From positions 1 through 10,234 of the forward strand of contig JAGQTR010000029.1 in the NCBI GenBank assembly GCA_020438915.1: a DNA stretch of 10,234 bases. Reading direction: 5' to 3'. Source of the DNA: Mycobacterium sp. Its GTDB lineage: Bacteria > Actinomycetota > Actinomycetes > Mycobacteriales > Mycobacteriaceae. A model generated the notes under the pieces. That model saw nothing but the letters and a program-made list of their open reading frames with translations, was not told where the DNA came from and ran no database searches. Numbering within the stretch: position 1 is the first letter of the stretch; each line of letters opens with the position of its first letter. The position numbers were made by a program, and so were the translations under genes. This document shows, piece by piece, positions 1-6,304 of the stretch.

Positions 1-731
1 GCGGCCATCTCCCCACCGCGGTCTACGTATCCCTCGAAGAGGAGCTCACCGACCACTCGGTGGCCGGCCGCGGTCGGCATCCGCTGCCGTCGGGGCGCGC
101 AGTGCAGGCGGCCGCACGGCGGTGGGGCGTACGCACCGGTGTTCCCGTGGTCGTTTACGACGACTGGATCCGCGCCGGATCTGCCCGTGCGTGGTGGGTG
201 CTGACGGCCGCGGGGATCGCCGACGTCAGGATCCTCGATGGTGGTCTGCCTGCCTGGACGGGCGAATTATCCACCGGCAGCGTCACTCCGGAGCCCGGCG
301 ACGTGACCGCCCACCATGACGATCTCTACGCCGCTGCCCGCAGAACGGTCACCGCGGAGGGCGCGGCCGACGGCAGCAGGATCCTTCTGGACGTGCGTGC
401 GCCGGAGCGCTACCGCGGTGAGGGCGAACCTGTGGACCCGGTGTCGGGCCACATCCCCGGTGCCGTCAACCTGCCGAGCGCGAGCATGCTCGCCGGTGAC
501 GGCGCATGGCTGGCCGAGCGAGAGCTCACCGGACTATTCGAGGAGCGCGGGGTGGGCGCCGGATCCGACGTCGCGGTGTACTGCGGCTCGGGTATCACCG
601 CCGCGATCACCATCGCGGCGCTGGCCACCGTCGGCGTCGACGCCGCACTGTTTCCCGGCTCGTGGTCGCAGTGGAGTGCGGATCCGGCGCGCCCGGTCGC
701 CACGGGATCGACACCGGCCAGTGATCAGTGA
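1..731 (+). CDS. sseB: Thiosulfate/3-mercaptopyruvate sulfurtransferase (SseB-like), 5' end outside window
   Basis: The reading frame is open from the left edge (first full codon at position 3), so the start codon and roughly 40 residues lie outside; 242 residues are visible. It is a tandem two-domain rhodanese. The visible start, GHLPTAVYVSLE, is the typical GHxPGA segment of the N-terminal inactive domain. The C-terminal domain has LLDVRAPERYRG, GHIPGAVNLPS and an active-site loop CGSGITA whose cysteine codon is at 582-584. That loop matches the small uncharged 3-mercaptopyruvate sulfurtransferase type (CG[ST]GVT) rather than the CRKGV thiosulfate type, so mercaptopyruvate may be preferred; this is family knowledge, not shown here. 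Segments such as VVVYDDWxRAGSARAWWVLTAAGI and ELFPGSWSxWS-like endings closely resemble M. tuberculosis SseB as I remember it. A cytosolic sulfur-transfer role is expected. The next gene begins 77 bases downstream. Confidence is high for the family and good for the symbol. Confidence 0.9.
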   Translation, partial: GHLPTAVYVSLEEELTDHSVAGRGRHPLPSGRAVQAAARRWGVRTGVPVVVYDDWIRAGSARAWWVLTAAGIADVRILDGGLPAWTGELSTGSVTPEPGDVTAHHDDLYAAARRTVTAEGAADGSRILLDVRAPERYRGEGEPVDPVSGHIPGAVNLPSASMLAGDGAWLAERELTGLFEERGVGAGSDVAVYCGSGITAAITIAALATVGVDAALFPGSWSQWSADPARPVATGSTPASDQ

Positions 732-808
732 GGGTTGCGGTCGGTGTTCGAATTGGTGCCGGTCGGCTGACGGGAATGCGATGACCCGTGTAGCGGTTGG
801 CAGCTGAC

Positions 809-1225
809 ATGGCCAAGATGACCAATGAGGAACGCGAGCAGTACCTGGCCGGTGTCCATGTCGGCGTGATCGCGGTGGAGCGTGCCGACCGCGCACCGCT
901 GGCGGTGCCCATCTGGTACGGGTACCGGCCCGGCGGCGAAGTGCTGCTGTGGACCGAGTCAGAATCGATGAAACACAAATTGATTCGGGATGCCGGCCGG
1001 TTCACCATCACCGCGCAGGACGAGCAGCCACCCTACAAGTACGTCACCGCCGAAGGTGACGTCACCGGCATCGGCCCCGCAGATGCCGCCGACGTACGGG
1101 CGATCGCGGTCCGTTACCTCGGAGAGGAAGCCGGCGAGCAGTTCACCGAGCAGAACCTGACCCCGACCTCGATCGTCATCCGGATGCGCCCACAGCGCTG
1201 GTTGAGTACCGATTACTCCAAGTAG
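809..1225 (+). CDS. Pyridoxamine 5'-phosphate oxidase-family (PNPOx/FDOR split-barrel) flavoprotein
   Basis: A 138-residue protein, the usual size of single-domain PNPOx-like split-barrel proteins, which in mycobacteria bind FMN or F420. The N-terminal pattern (TNEEREQYLAGVHVGVIAV, then APLAVPIWYGY and a GGEVLLWTES strand) is typical of this group, as is the central SMKHKLIRDAGRFTIT segment that normally contacts the cofactor phosphate. YKYVTAEGDV forms the next barrel strand. The substrate cannot be read from sequence; reductase, oxidase and haem-degrading activities all occur in the fold. The start is uncertain: an in-frame TTG at 797 adds four residues and another ATG lies at 818. I chose ATG 809 because it stands one base after the stop of a short upstream open frame (781-807), which could couple translation. 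No strong Shine-Dalgarno is visible. The lipoprotein gene starts 39 bases downstream. Confidence 0.85.
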   Translation: MAKMTNEEREQYLAGVHVGVIAVERADRAPLAVPIWYGYRPGGEVLLWTESESMKHKLIRDAGRFTITAQDEQPPYKYVTAEGDVTGIGPADAADVRAIAVRYLGEEAGEQFTEQNLTPTSIVIRMRPQRWLSTDYSK

Positions 1226-1239
1226 CCCCGCCGCCGCGA

Positions 1240-1257
1240 TAGTCTGCGGCGAGGGGG
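1240..1257 (+). promoter_or_regulatory. Possible -10 hexamer and Shine-Dalgarno for the lipoprotein gene
   Basis: GAGGGGG at 1251-1257 is a good Shine-Dalgarno, seven bases before ATG 1265, and fixes that start. TAGTCT at 1240-1245 fits the mycobacterial TANNNT -10 pattern, but transcription would then begin almost on the ribosome site and no convincing -35 is seen. The ribosome site is reliable; the promoter is weak. Confidence 0.4.
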
Positions 1258-1264
1258 TGCGGCG

Positions 1265-2134
1265 ATGAATTCACCGGTGTTGCCGATCGTGGCAGCAGGT
1301 CTGCTGGTGGTGAGCTGCGGAGGCGGGCCACGGCCCGAGTCTGCGGCGTCCGGACCCGCAACGACATCGTCGGCAATGGCGGGGAAGAGCCCCGATCCGG
1401 CCCCCGCTGACGACGAAGCCGCCGGCGCCGGGACGATGATCCCTGCCTACCAAGATGCCCAGAGCCCGGAAGCCATCGCCGGGCGCACGCTGATGCAGGA
1501 CAATGACCTACTCGAAGACCTCGCCGATGACATCAACCAGACGCTGAACCTGCCCATTGACATTGCGCTGCACGGTTCGCAGTGCGATGAGGCCAACGCC
1601 TTCTGGGATGACAGCGAGAACACCATCACCATCTGCTACGAGGACGCCGCACAGGCCCGGCAGATATTCACCGATGCGGGAGACTCCGATCCGGACGCGT
1701 CGGCGATCAACTCCGAGTACGCGACGTTCTACCACGAGGTCGGGCACATGGCGATCAGTGTGTACGACCTACCGGTCACCGGGCGAGAGGAGGACGTTGC
1801 AGATCAGCTCGCCGCCTACATCCTGCTGTCGCCGGGCGAGGACGGGCAGGCCGATCCGGAGTCGGTGCAGGCGGTGAAGGACTTCGCACGGGCGTTCGGC
1901 GCGTCCGGGGCGCAGCGTACCGAGTTGGGTAACGAAGATTTCGCCGACGTGCACTCGCTGGACGAGACGCGAATGTTCAACCTGCAGTGCTGGATCTACG
2001 GATCCGATCCGCAGCGGAACGCCGACCTGATCACCGACGGCGAACTGCCCGAAGACCGCGCGGACGGGTGCCCGCAGGAGTGGGACCAGCTGGACCAGGC
2101 GTGGTCGACCCTGCTCGACCCGTACTTCAAATAG
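1265..2134 (+). CDS. Putative secreted lipoprotein metallopeptidase (HEVGH, DUF4344-like)
   Basis: 289 residues. The N-terminus is a short lipoprotein signal: hydrophobic residues 4-16 end in the lipobox VVSC, with Cys18 the predicted lipidated residue. Residues 19-60 are a Ser/Pro/Ala-rich linker to the cell wall. The globular part contains HEVGH at 157-161, a zincin HExxH motif giving two zinc-ligand histidines and the catalytic glutamate. A REEDVADQLAAYIL helix (174-187) follows, whose Glu/Asp residues could supply the third ligand. This layout, with the acidic helix about 15 residues after HExxH, resembles the DUF4344 putative metallopeptidases. Paired cysteines (Cys107 region, ITICYED, FNLQCWIYG, ADGCPQEW) suggest disulfides, consistent with an extracytoplasmic site. 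The substrate is unknown. The gene runs into the convergent mycolyltransferase gene with four bases between the two stop codons. The lipoprotein call is strong; the protease call rests on the motif. Confidence 0.8.
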   Translation: MNSPVLPIVAAGLLVVSCGGGPRPESAASGPATTSSAMAGKSPDPAPADDEAAGAGTMIPAYQDAQSPEAIAGRTLMQDNDLLEDLADDINQTLNLPIDIALHGSQCDEANAFWDDSENTITICYEDAAQARQIFTDAGDSDPDASAINSEYATFYHEVGHMAISVYDLPVTGREEDVADQLAAYILLSPGEDGQADPESVQAVKDFARAFGASGAQRTELGNEDFADVHSLDETRMFNLQCWIYGSDPQRNADLITDGELPEDRADGCPQEWDQLDQAWSTLLDPYFK

Positions 2135-2142
2135 CGCGCTAT
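2131..2142. repeat. 12-bp perfect palindrome spanning two convergent stop codons
   Basis: ATAGCGCGCTAT is identical to its reverse complement. The + strand lipoprotein gene ends with the TAG at 2132-2134 and the minus-strand mycolyltransferase gene with the TAG at 2141-2139, so the two stops form the arms. A six-base stem with no loop and no T-run is a poor intrinsic terminator, but it is the only symmetric element at this convergent junction. Confidence 0.5.
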
Positions 2143-3191
2143 CCCTGGGCGGGCGCCGACGCCGCAGGGGGCGCTGCCCCGGGGGCGGGCGGAGGAGCGA
2201 CCGGCGGCGGGGGCGGTGGAGGCGGCGTAACGATGCGCACCATGTCGGCCTTCATCGCCTGCAGTTGGGCACCCCAATATCCCCAGCTGTGAGTTCCGTT
2301 GGGCGGGAAATTGAATACCGCATTGCGTCCGCCCGCGGCCAGGTACTTCTGCTGGAATTCCTTGTTGGTGGACAGGGTGATGTTCTCCAGATACTGCGCA
2401 CCGAAGTTGGCTCCGAAGTCTCTGCTGGTGTCGAGGTCGGAGCTGACCCCGTTGCCGCAATACACCCACAGTGCGGTGCCGTTGGCGACCAGTCGGTTGA
2501 TGTTGACCGTGGGGTCATTGCGCGTCCAGGCGGGGGAGCCGGGGGTGCCCCACATGTCGATGGCGTCGAAGCCGCCGGCGTCCTGCATCGCGATGTCGAT
2601 CAGCGTCGGCCACAAGCCTCGCGATGGGGCAAGATAGCCCGACAGCGAGGCGGCGAACTTGTATTGGCGCGGATGCCAGGCGGCCATCGTCAGCGCGCTG
2701 CCACCCGACATCGACAGTCCGACAACTGCATTGCCGAACGGATCCTGCCCCCTATTGGCGGCCAGCCAGGTCGGCAGCTCGCGGGTCAGGAAAGTCTCCC
2801 ACTTGTATGTCAGCGTGCCGGCATTGTTCTTGGCGGGACGGTACCAGTCGGAATAGAAGCTGGACTGCCCACCGACGGGCATGATCACCGAGATTCCGGA
2901 CTGGTAGAACCAGTCGAACGCGGCGGTTTCGATGTCCCAGCCGTTGTAGTCGTCCCGGGCGCGCAGCCCGTCGAGCAGCAGCACCGAATGCGGACCGCCG
3001 TATTGGAATTCGACGCGGATATTGCGTCCCATCGCCGGTGACGGAATATCGAGTTGCTCGATGGGAAGCGCGGGGTTGGAGAACGCCTCGGCGGCAGGCT
3101 CGGTGCCCACCGCCGTCAATCCCACAGCGAGTAGCGCCACGACGGCCAGCCGTGCGCCGCCGCGGCGAATCCGATGCCCGAACAACGCCAC
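2139..3191 (-). CDS. fbpC: Antigen 85 mycolyltransferase (Ag85C-like) with proline-rich C-terminal tail
   Basis: 350 residues; a secreted enzyme that transfers mycolic acid between trehalose monomycolates and onto arabinogalactan at the cell wall. An arginine-bearing signal peptide (1-36) ends AEA before FSNPALP, the position where mature Ag85 proteins begin. The alpha/beta-hydrolase triad is complete by alignment to remembered Ag85C: Ser160 in GLSMSGGSA (mature Ser124), Glu269 in YLEN (Glu228) and His301 in NGTHSW (His260). The redox-sensitive Cys209 equivalent is Cys245. GLSMSGG and ASLSGYLAPS favour Ag85C over Ag85A/B. Oddities: a five-residue insertion between Cys245 and Glu269, and a tail from 323 starting with eight consecutive prolines, then Pro/Ala-rich to the end. 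Start is GTG 3191 with no Shine-Dalgarno. The gene is convergent with the lipoprotein gene and divergent from the diguanylate cyclase. A paralogue other than the classical fbpC locus is possible. Confidence 0.93.
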   Translation of the reverse strand: MALFGHRIRRGGARLAVVALLAVGLTAVGTEPAAEAFSNPALPIEQLDIPSPAMGRNIRVEFQYGGPHSVLLLDGLRARDDYNGWDIETAAFDWFYQSGISVIMPVGGQSSFYSDWYRPAKNNAGTLTYKWETFLTRELPTWLAANRGQDPFGNAVVGLSMSGGSALTMAAWHPRQYKFAASLSGYLAPSRGLWPTLIDIAMQDAGGFDAIDMWGTPGSPAWTRNDPTVNINRLVANGTALWVYCGNGVSSDLDTSRDFGANFGAQYLENITLSTNKEFQQKYLAAGGRNAVFNFPPNGTHSWGYWGAQLQAMKADMVRIVTPPPPPPPPVAPPPAPGAAPPAASAPAQG

Positions 3192-3204
3192 GGCCGCGAA
3201 CCTA
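3192..3204 (-). promoter_or_regulatory. Candidate -10 for leaderless transcription of the mycolyltransferase gene
   Basis: Read on the minus strand, TAGGTT (3204-3199) matches TANNNT and is followed by seven bases and then the GTG start, so a transcript could begin at the start codon. This fits the missing Shine-Dalgarno and the frequent leaderless transcripts of mycobacteria. No recognisable -35 is present, and such hexamers are common by chance. Confidence 0.3.
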
Positions 3205-3356
3205 GCAGCGCGACACGGAAGAAGCCGGGCGGCCGCGCGGCTCAGTGACCGGGTTGTGACCTCTGCGAATCCGGCGCGGTGGGCGACCGTGGCGGTGCTG
3301 GATCGCGCCGGCTCCCGGGCCGTTGCGCCGTTCGGCCGATGAACTCCGTGCGGTTA

Positions 3357-3393
3357 CCGATATCGGAAGGCCTCTGGCGATAGCGTTGCCGAG
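3357..3393 (+). promoter_or_regulatory. Candidate promoter with palindromic operator before the diguanylate cyclase gene
   Basis: CCGATATCGG (3357-3366) is a perfect 10-bp palindrome. TAGCGT (3381-3386) fits the TANNNT -10 pattern; with a 17-base spacer the -35 hexamer would fall at 3358-3363, inside the palindrome, where a bound regulator would block or recruit polymerase. The predicted transcript start, seven bases after the -10, is the ATG at 3394. Inferred from pattern and spacing only. Confidence 0.3.
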
Positions 3394-3417
3394 ATGAACA
3401 TCGACGCGGTTGACTAG
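3394..3417 (+). CDS. Possible seven-residue leader peptide upstream of the diguanylate cyclase
   Basis: ATG at 3394 opens a frame coding MNIDAVD and stops at TAG 3415-3417. It begins where transcription would start from the candidate -10 at 3381-3386, so it could be a leaderless small ORF. Its stop lies four bases before ATG 3422 of the cyclase gene, a spacing that would allow reinitiation. There is no protein-level support, and a short frame like this easily arises by chance. Confidence 0.2.
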   Translation: MNIDAVD

Positions 3418-3421
3418 ACGG

Positions 3422-5362
3422 ATGTCTGTGGGTCGACCATCCCCACTGACCGGGTTGACCGGCCATTGGGAACGCCTGCGGGTGCGGGTTGTCGAGGCCG
3501 ATCTGCTGCCCCCGCTGTGGCAGCTGGTGAGCTGGACGCTGGGGGTGGCCGCGGCCTCGTATCTGGTGCGCTGGCTCGCATCGGTCGACGGGCGGACCTT
3601 CACCGTGGTCTGGCTGGCCGCCGCCCCGCAGCTGGTGGCGCTGCTCACCTCCCGGCGCCGGCACTGGCCCGCCTACCTGGTGTTCTTCGCCGTGTTCCAG
3701 TACTTGCCCGCATGGCTGATACTGGGGCAGCGGCCCGAACTGGCCGCGCTGTCCACCGCCTGCGCGGTCCTGTTCGCGGCGTGGGTCCTGCACCCGGACC
3801 GGGACTGGGTGTCCGGTCACACCGATTCGGTGCGCAGCTGGCGCCGATTCGTCATCTACGGCGTCGTGGTGGCGCCCGCGATCGCCGGTGTCATCGGCGC
3901 TGCCAGCGTCGTCGTGCACGGTCAGGGACCCGCCGATCTGCGGTCCTTGGCCACGGTCGCATTGATCTGGTACCTCGCCGAGGCGGTCGGTATCGCGTTC
4001 CTGACACCGGTGCTGTTGCGTTGGCCGCGATCCTGGCGTCGGCGATCCTGGCGTCAGCTCGCGACGTCGGCGGGCTTCTCGTTGCTGATGATCGCGTTGT
4101 GCCTGATCGCCGCCGCCGACTCGAACTTCGTGTTGCTGTTCCTGGCCGGGGTGCCCGCGCTGCTGGTCCTCATCGAAGCCGGTATCGCTGCGGCGTTCTG
4201 GCAGCTGGCCATCGGCGCGAGCATCATCCTGGGCACCACGTTCGCCGGATACGGGCCGTTCACCGTCGACACCGCCGACCCGACCCGGTCGATGATCAAT
4301 GCGCAGGTGTTCTTGCTCGCCGGCTACGCGATGGTGGTACTGGTCGCCGCTGGACTGGATGAGCGTAACCGCCTGGGTGCGTTGGACCGAGCCAGCGACG
4401 ACGTGTACGACCTCATCGCCGAGATGACCGGGGATCTGGTCATCGTCGTCGACAGGCACGGCGACATCCTGCACAACGCGTTCGCCGGACACAGCAGCCT
4501 GGAACTGCAACACGGCCCCATCCCGCGCGCGGAATGGCAGCGCCACATTCATCCCGACGACTTGCGCCTACTCACCGGCAGCGGAGCCGCTGCCGACGCC
4601 GGGCCCGCCGCGCCCACCCCGCCTTTCCGGGTGCGGTCCAAAGACGGAACCTGGTCATGGTTCGTCATGCACAGCCGGCAGTTGTCCAACGGGCTTTCCG
4701 CCGGCATCCTGCGTGACGTCACTCTGGAACGCGAGATGCAGGACACCCTGACCGACCTGGCGCACTCCGACCCGCTCACCGGGCTGGCCAACAGGCGCGG
4801 GCTGTCGGCGCAGGCGCACGCGATCTGGCTGCGCGCAGCCGAGCTCGCGCAGCCGGTGACGGCGCTGTTCGTCGACATCGACCGGTTCAAGGCATTCAAC
4901 GACCACTACGGACATCAAGCAGGGGACACCTGTCTGCGCGACATTGCCGGTGTCCTGCTGAATCTCACCGACCCGGATACCTGCGTCGCCGCACGCTACG
5001 GTGGCGAGGAGTTCGCGGTCGTGCTGGCCGCCTGTGCGGACCCGCGCGCCTTCGCCGCCGGGTTGGCCTCGGCGATCCGCGCACTCACCATCGCCCACCC
5101 CGGCTCGCCGTCCGGAATCGTCACCGTCAGCATCGGTGTCTGCACGGTGAATCCGCACGACAAGCTCCGATATCAGGGCGTGGACCCTGACGCCGCGATC
5201 AGCGAACTGCTCGACCACGCCGACAGAGCGCTCTATGTAGCGAAATCCGAAGGGCGCAACACTATCTCGGTGGCGCTCATCGACGGTGCCCTAGTCGGCG
5301 AGCAGGTTCACCACGCGTGCGAAAACGCGGGGGAGGCCGCTGGCCGCGGGCACGATCAGTGA
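3422..5362 (+). CDS. Membrane diguanylate cyclase (MASE1-like sensor, PAS, GGDEF)
   Basis: 646 residues from ATG 3422; an in-frame TTG at 3410 would add four. The enzyme is expected to make cyclic di-GMP from two GTP at the inner membrane. Residues about 30-312 hold eight to ten hydrophobic helices resembling a MASE1 sensory domain. Residues about 318-432 form a PAS-like domain (DLVIVVDRHGDIL early, then FRVRSKDGTWSWFVMHSR, GILRDVT). The GGDEF domain runs 441-618: DPLTGLANRRGL, the metal-binding FVDIDRFKAFND with Asp485, RYGGEEF with the active signature at 527-531, and KSEGRN near 608-613. The residues where the RxxD inhibitory site should stand read PDTC, so product inhibition through a canonical I-site looks absent. 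No EAL domain. The N-terminal ligand is unknown. The last 72 bases overlap the convergent FAD gene. No Shine-Dalgarno is evident. Confidence 0.9.
   Translation: MSVGRPSPLTGLTGHWERLRVRVVEADLLPPLWQLVSWTLGVAAASYLVRWLASVDGRTFTVVWLAAAPQLVALLTSRRRHWPAYLVFFAVFQYLPAWLILGQRPELAALSTACAVLFAAWVLHPDRDWVSGHTDSVRSWRRFVIYGVVVAPAIAGVIGAASVVVHGQGPADLRSLATVALIWYLAEAVGIAFLTPVLLRWPRSWRRRSWRQLATSAGFSLLMIALCLIAAADSNFVLLFLAGVPALLVLIEAGIAAAFWQLAIGASIILGTTFAGYGPFTVDTADPTRSMINAQVFLLAGYAMVVLVAAGLDERNRLGALDRASDDVYDLIAEMTGDLVIVVDRHGDILHNAFAGHSSLELQHGPIPRAEWQRHIHPDDLRLLTGSGAAADAGPAAPTPPFRVRSKDGTWSWFVMHSRQLSNGLSAGILRDVTLEREMQDTLTDLAHSDPLTGLANRRGLSAQAHAIWLRAAELAQPVTALFVDIDRFKAFNDHYGHQAGDTCLRDIAGVLLNLTDPDTCVAARYGGEEFAVVLAACADPRAFAAGLASAIRALTIAHPGSPSGIVTVSIGVCTVNPHDKLRYQGVDPDAAISELLDHADRALYVAKSEGRNTISVALIDGALVGEQVHHACENAGEAAGRGHDQ
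4028..4057 (+). repeat. 15-bp tandem duplication inside the diguanylate cyclase gene
   Basis: CGATCCTGGCGTCGG (4028-4042) is followed at once by CGATCCTGGCGTCAG (4043-4057), 14 of 15 bases identical. It encodes RSWRR-RSWRQ, an arginine-rich cytosolic loop between two predicted membrane helices. Because the unit is five codons, gain or loss by slippage would keep the frame and change only loop length. Confidence 0.8.
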
Positions 5363-6304
5363 ACGCAACGGGGACCTGCTGGCGTGCAGCATCGCCGCGG
5401 TCATCAACCGGTAGCGGCGGGTGGCTCGGCGCCACTGCTGCTCGTAGTCGCCCGGACGGTCGGCGAGCACACTGTCGACCAGGAGTCGCGCCGCGGCGAA
5501 TGCCAGACCCAGACCTTCTCCGGTGAGCGCGTCGACGTAGCCCGCCGCGTCACCGACCAGCAGTACCCGGCCGGCCACCCGGCGACGAACCTTCTGCTGC
5601 AGCGGCCCGGCCCCTCGGTCGGGCTGGTGCGGATACCCGTCGATGCGCTCGCGCAGGCCCGGAAAAGCCGCGAGGTGTTGCTCGAAGCGGCCCTGTGCCG
5701 AGGTCAGGATCGCGATGCCCACGCAGTCATCGGCGACCGGTGTCACGTACGCCTCGGAACGCTGCGACCAGTACACCTCGACGCAGTCGCTCCACGGAGC
5801 GACGGCGATGTGCCGGGTGATTCCCCAGCGCCGGGACCGTCCCGCCGGACGCTGCAGGCCGAGGTCGTTCCGGATCGGTGAGTGCAGGCCATCGGCCGCT
5901 GCGAGGTAGCGGGCACGAATCCCGTTGACCATCAGCGAGTCACACTGCTGGGTGATCGCGCCGACCTTGTCGTGTACCAGCGACACTCCGGCCGCATCCG
6001 ACTCGGACTGCAGCGCCGCGTGCAAGGTGCTCCGCCGAACTCCCAGACCGGGGCCAGACTCGAACTCGGCTGTGACACAGTGATTGCCGTCAAGATAGGA
6101 CACGCCGCGGAACTGTCTTCCCGCGGGCCGGGCCCCGAGCAGGTCCAGCTGGCGCACCGCGTGCGGCATCAACCCCTCGCCGCAGGCCTTGTCGATCGGC
6201 GAAGTGCGCTGCTCGATGACGACGACCTCGAGGCCCGCGCGGGCCGCGTGAATGGCGGTGGCCAGACCCGCAGGCCCACCACCGGCAACCACCAGATCGA
6301 TCAT
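5291..6304 (-). CDS. FAD-dependent oxidoreductase (geranylgeranyl-reductase/UbiH-like, SrsC-type)
   Basis: 337 residues from ATG 6304. It is a group A flavoprotein: GGGPAG at 8-13 with Glu31 closing the Rossmann fold to bind FAD adenosine, KACGEGLMP at 39-47 near the isoalloxazine as in geranylgeranyl-reductase-like enzymes, AADGLHSPIR at 136-145 (the DG motif), and VLLVGDAAGYVDALTGEG at 248-264 (the GD motif binding the FAD ribose). The C-terminus (310-337) is Arg-rich and hydrophobic and may touch the membrane. In S. griseus the gene in this position, srsC, hydroxylates alkylresorcinols on the way to alkylbenzoquinones, and I infer a similar ring oxidation here; reduction of an isoprenoid is the main alternative. 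Its ATG overlaps the TGA of the methyltransferase gene (ATGA), with GGAG eight bases upstream, so translation is coupled. It is the last gene of the operon and overlaps the cyclase gene antisense. Confidence 0.88.
   Translation of the reverse strand: MIDLVVAGGGPAGLATAIHAARAGLEVVVIEQRTSPIDKACGEGLMPHAVRQLDLLGARPAGRQFRGVSYLDGNHCVTAEFESGPGLGVRRSTLHAALQSESDAAGVSLVHDKVGAITQQCDSLMVNGIRARYLAAADGLHSPIRNDLGLQRPAGRSRRWGITRHIAVAPWSDCVEVYWSQRSEAYVTPVADDCVGIAILTSAQGRFEQHLAAFPGLRERIDGYPHQPDRGAGPLQQKVRRRVAGRVLLVGDAAGYVDALTGEGLGLAFAAARLLVDSVLADRPGDYEQQWRRATRRYRLMTAAMLHASRSPLRSLIVPAASGLPRVFARVVNLLAD

Noticed and set aside
2142..2232. GC-rich low-complexity stretch that resembles a simple-sequence repeat or PE/PPE-like region
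   Set aside because: It is the codon run for the Pro/Ala tail of the mycolyltransferase, and no regular repeat unit is seen.
2265..3041. 258-residue open frame on the + strand
   Set aside because: It lies entirely antisense to the mycolyltransferase gene, has biased composition, no recognisable domain and no ribosome site. Long antisense frames are expected in GC-rich DNA.
3192..3409. Divergent spacer checked for a small RNA, riboswitch or tRNA
   Set aside because: Apart from the palindrome and the two candidate -10 elements, no cloverleaf, conserved aptamer pattern or hairpin with T-run could be seen by eye.
3242..4552. 436-residue open frame on the - strand
   Set aside because: It is antisense to the diguanylate cyclase, with Gln/Arg/Gly-rich, low-complexity sequence and no domain; the cyclase motifs on the + strand are unambiguous.
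4655..5218. 187-residue open frame on the - strand opposite the GGDEF domain
   Set aside because: It is a mirror of the conserved GGDEF coding sequence, with no motif of its own.
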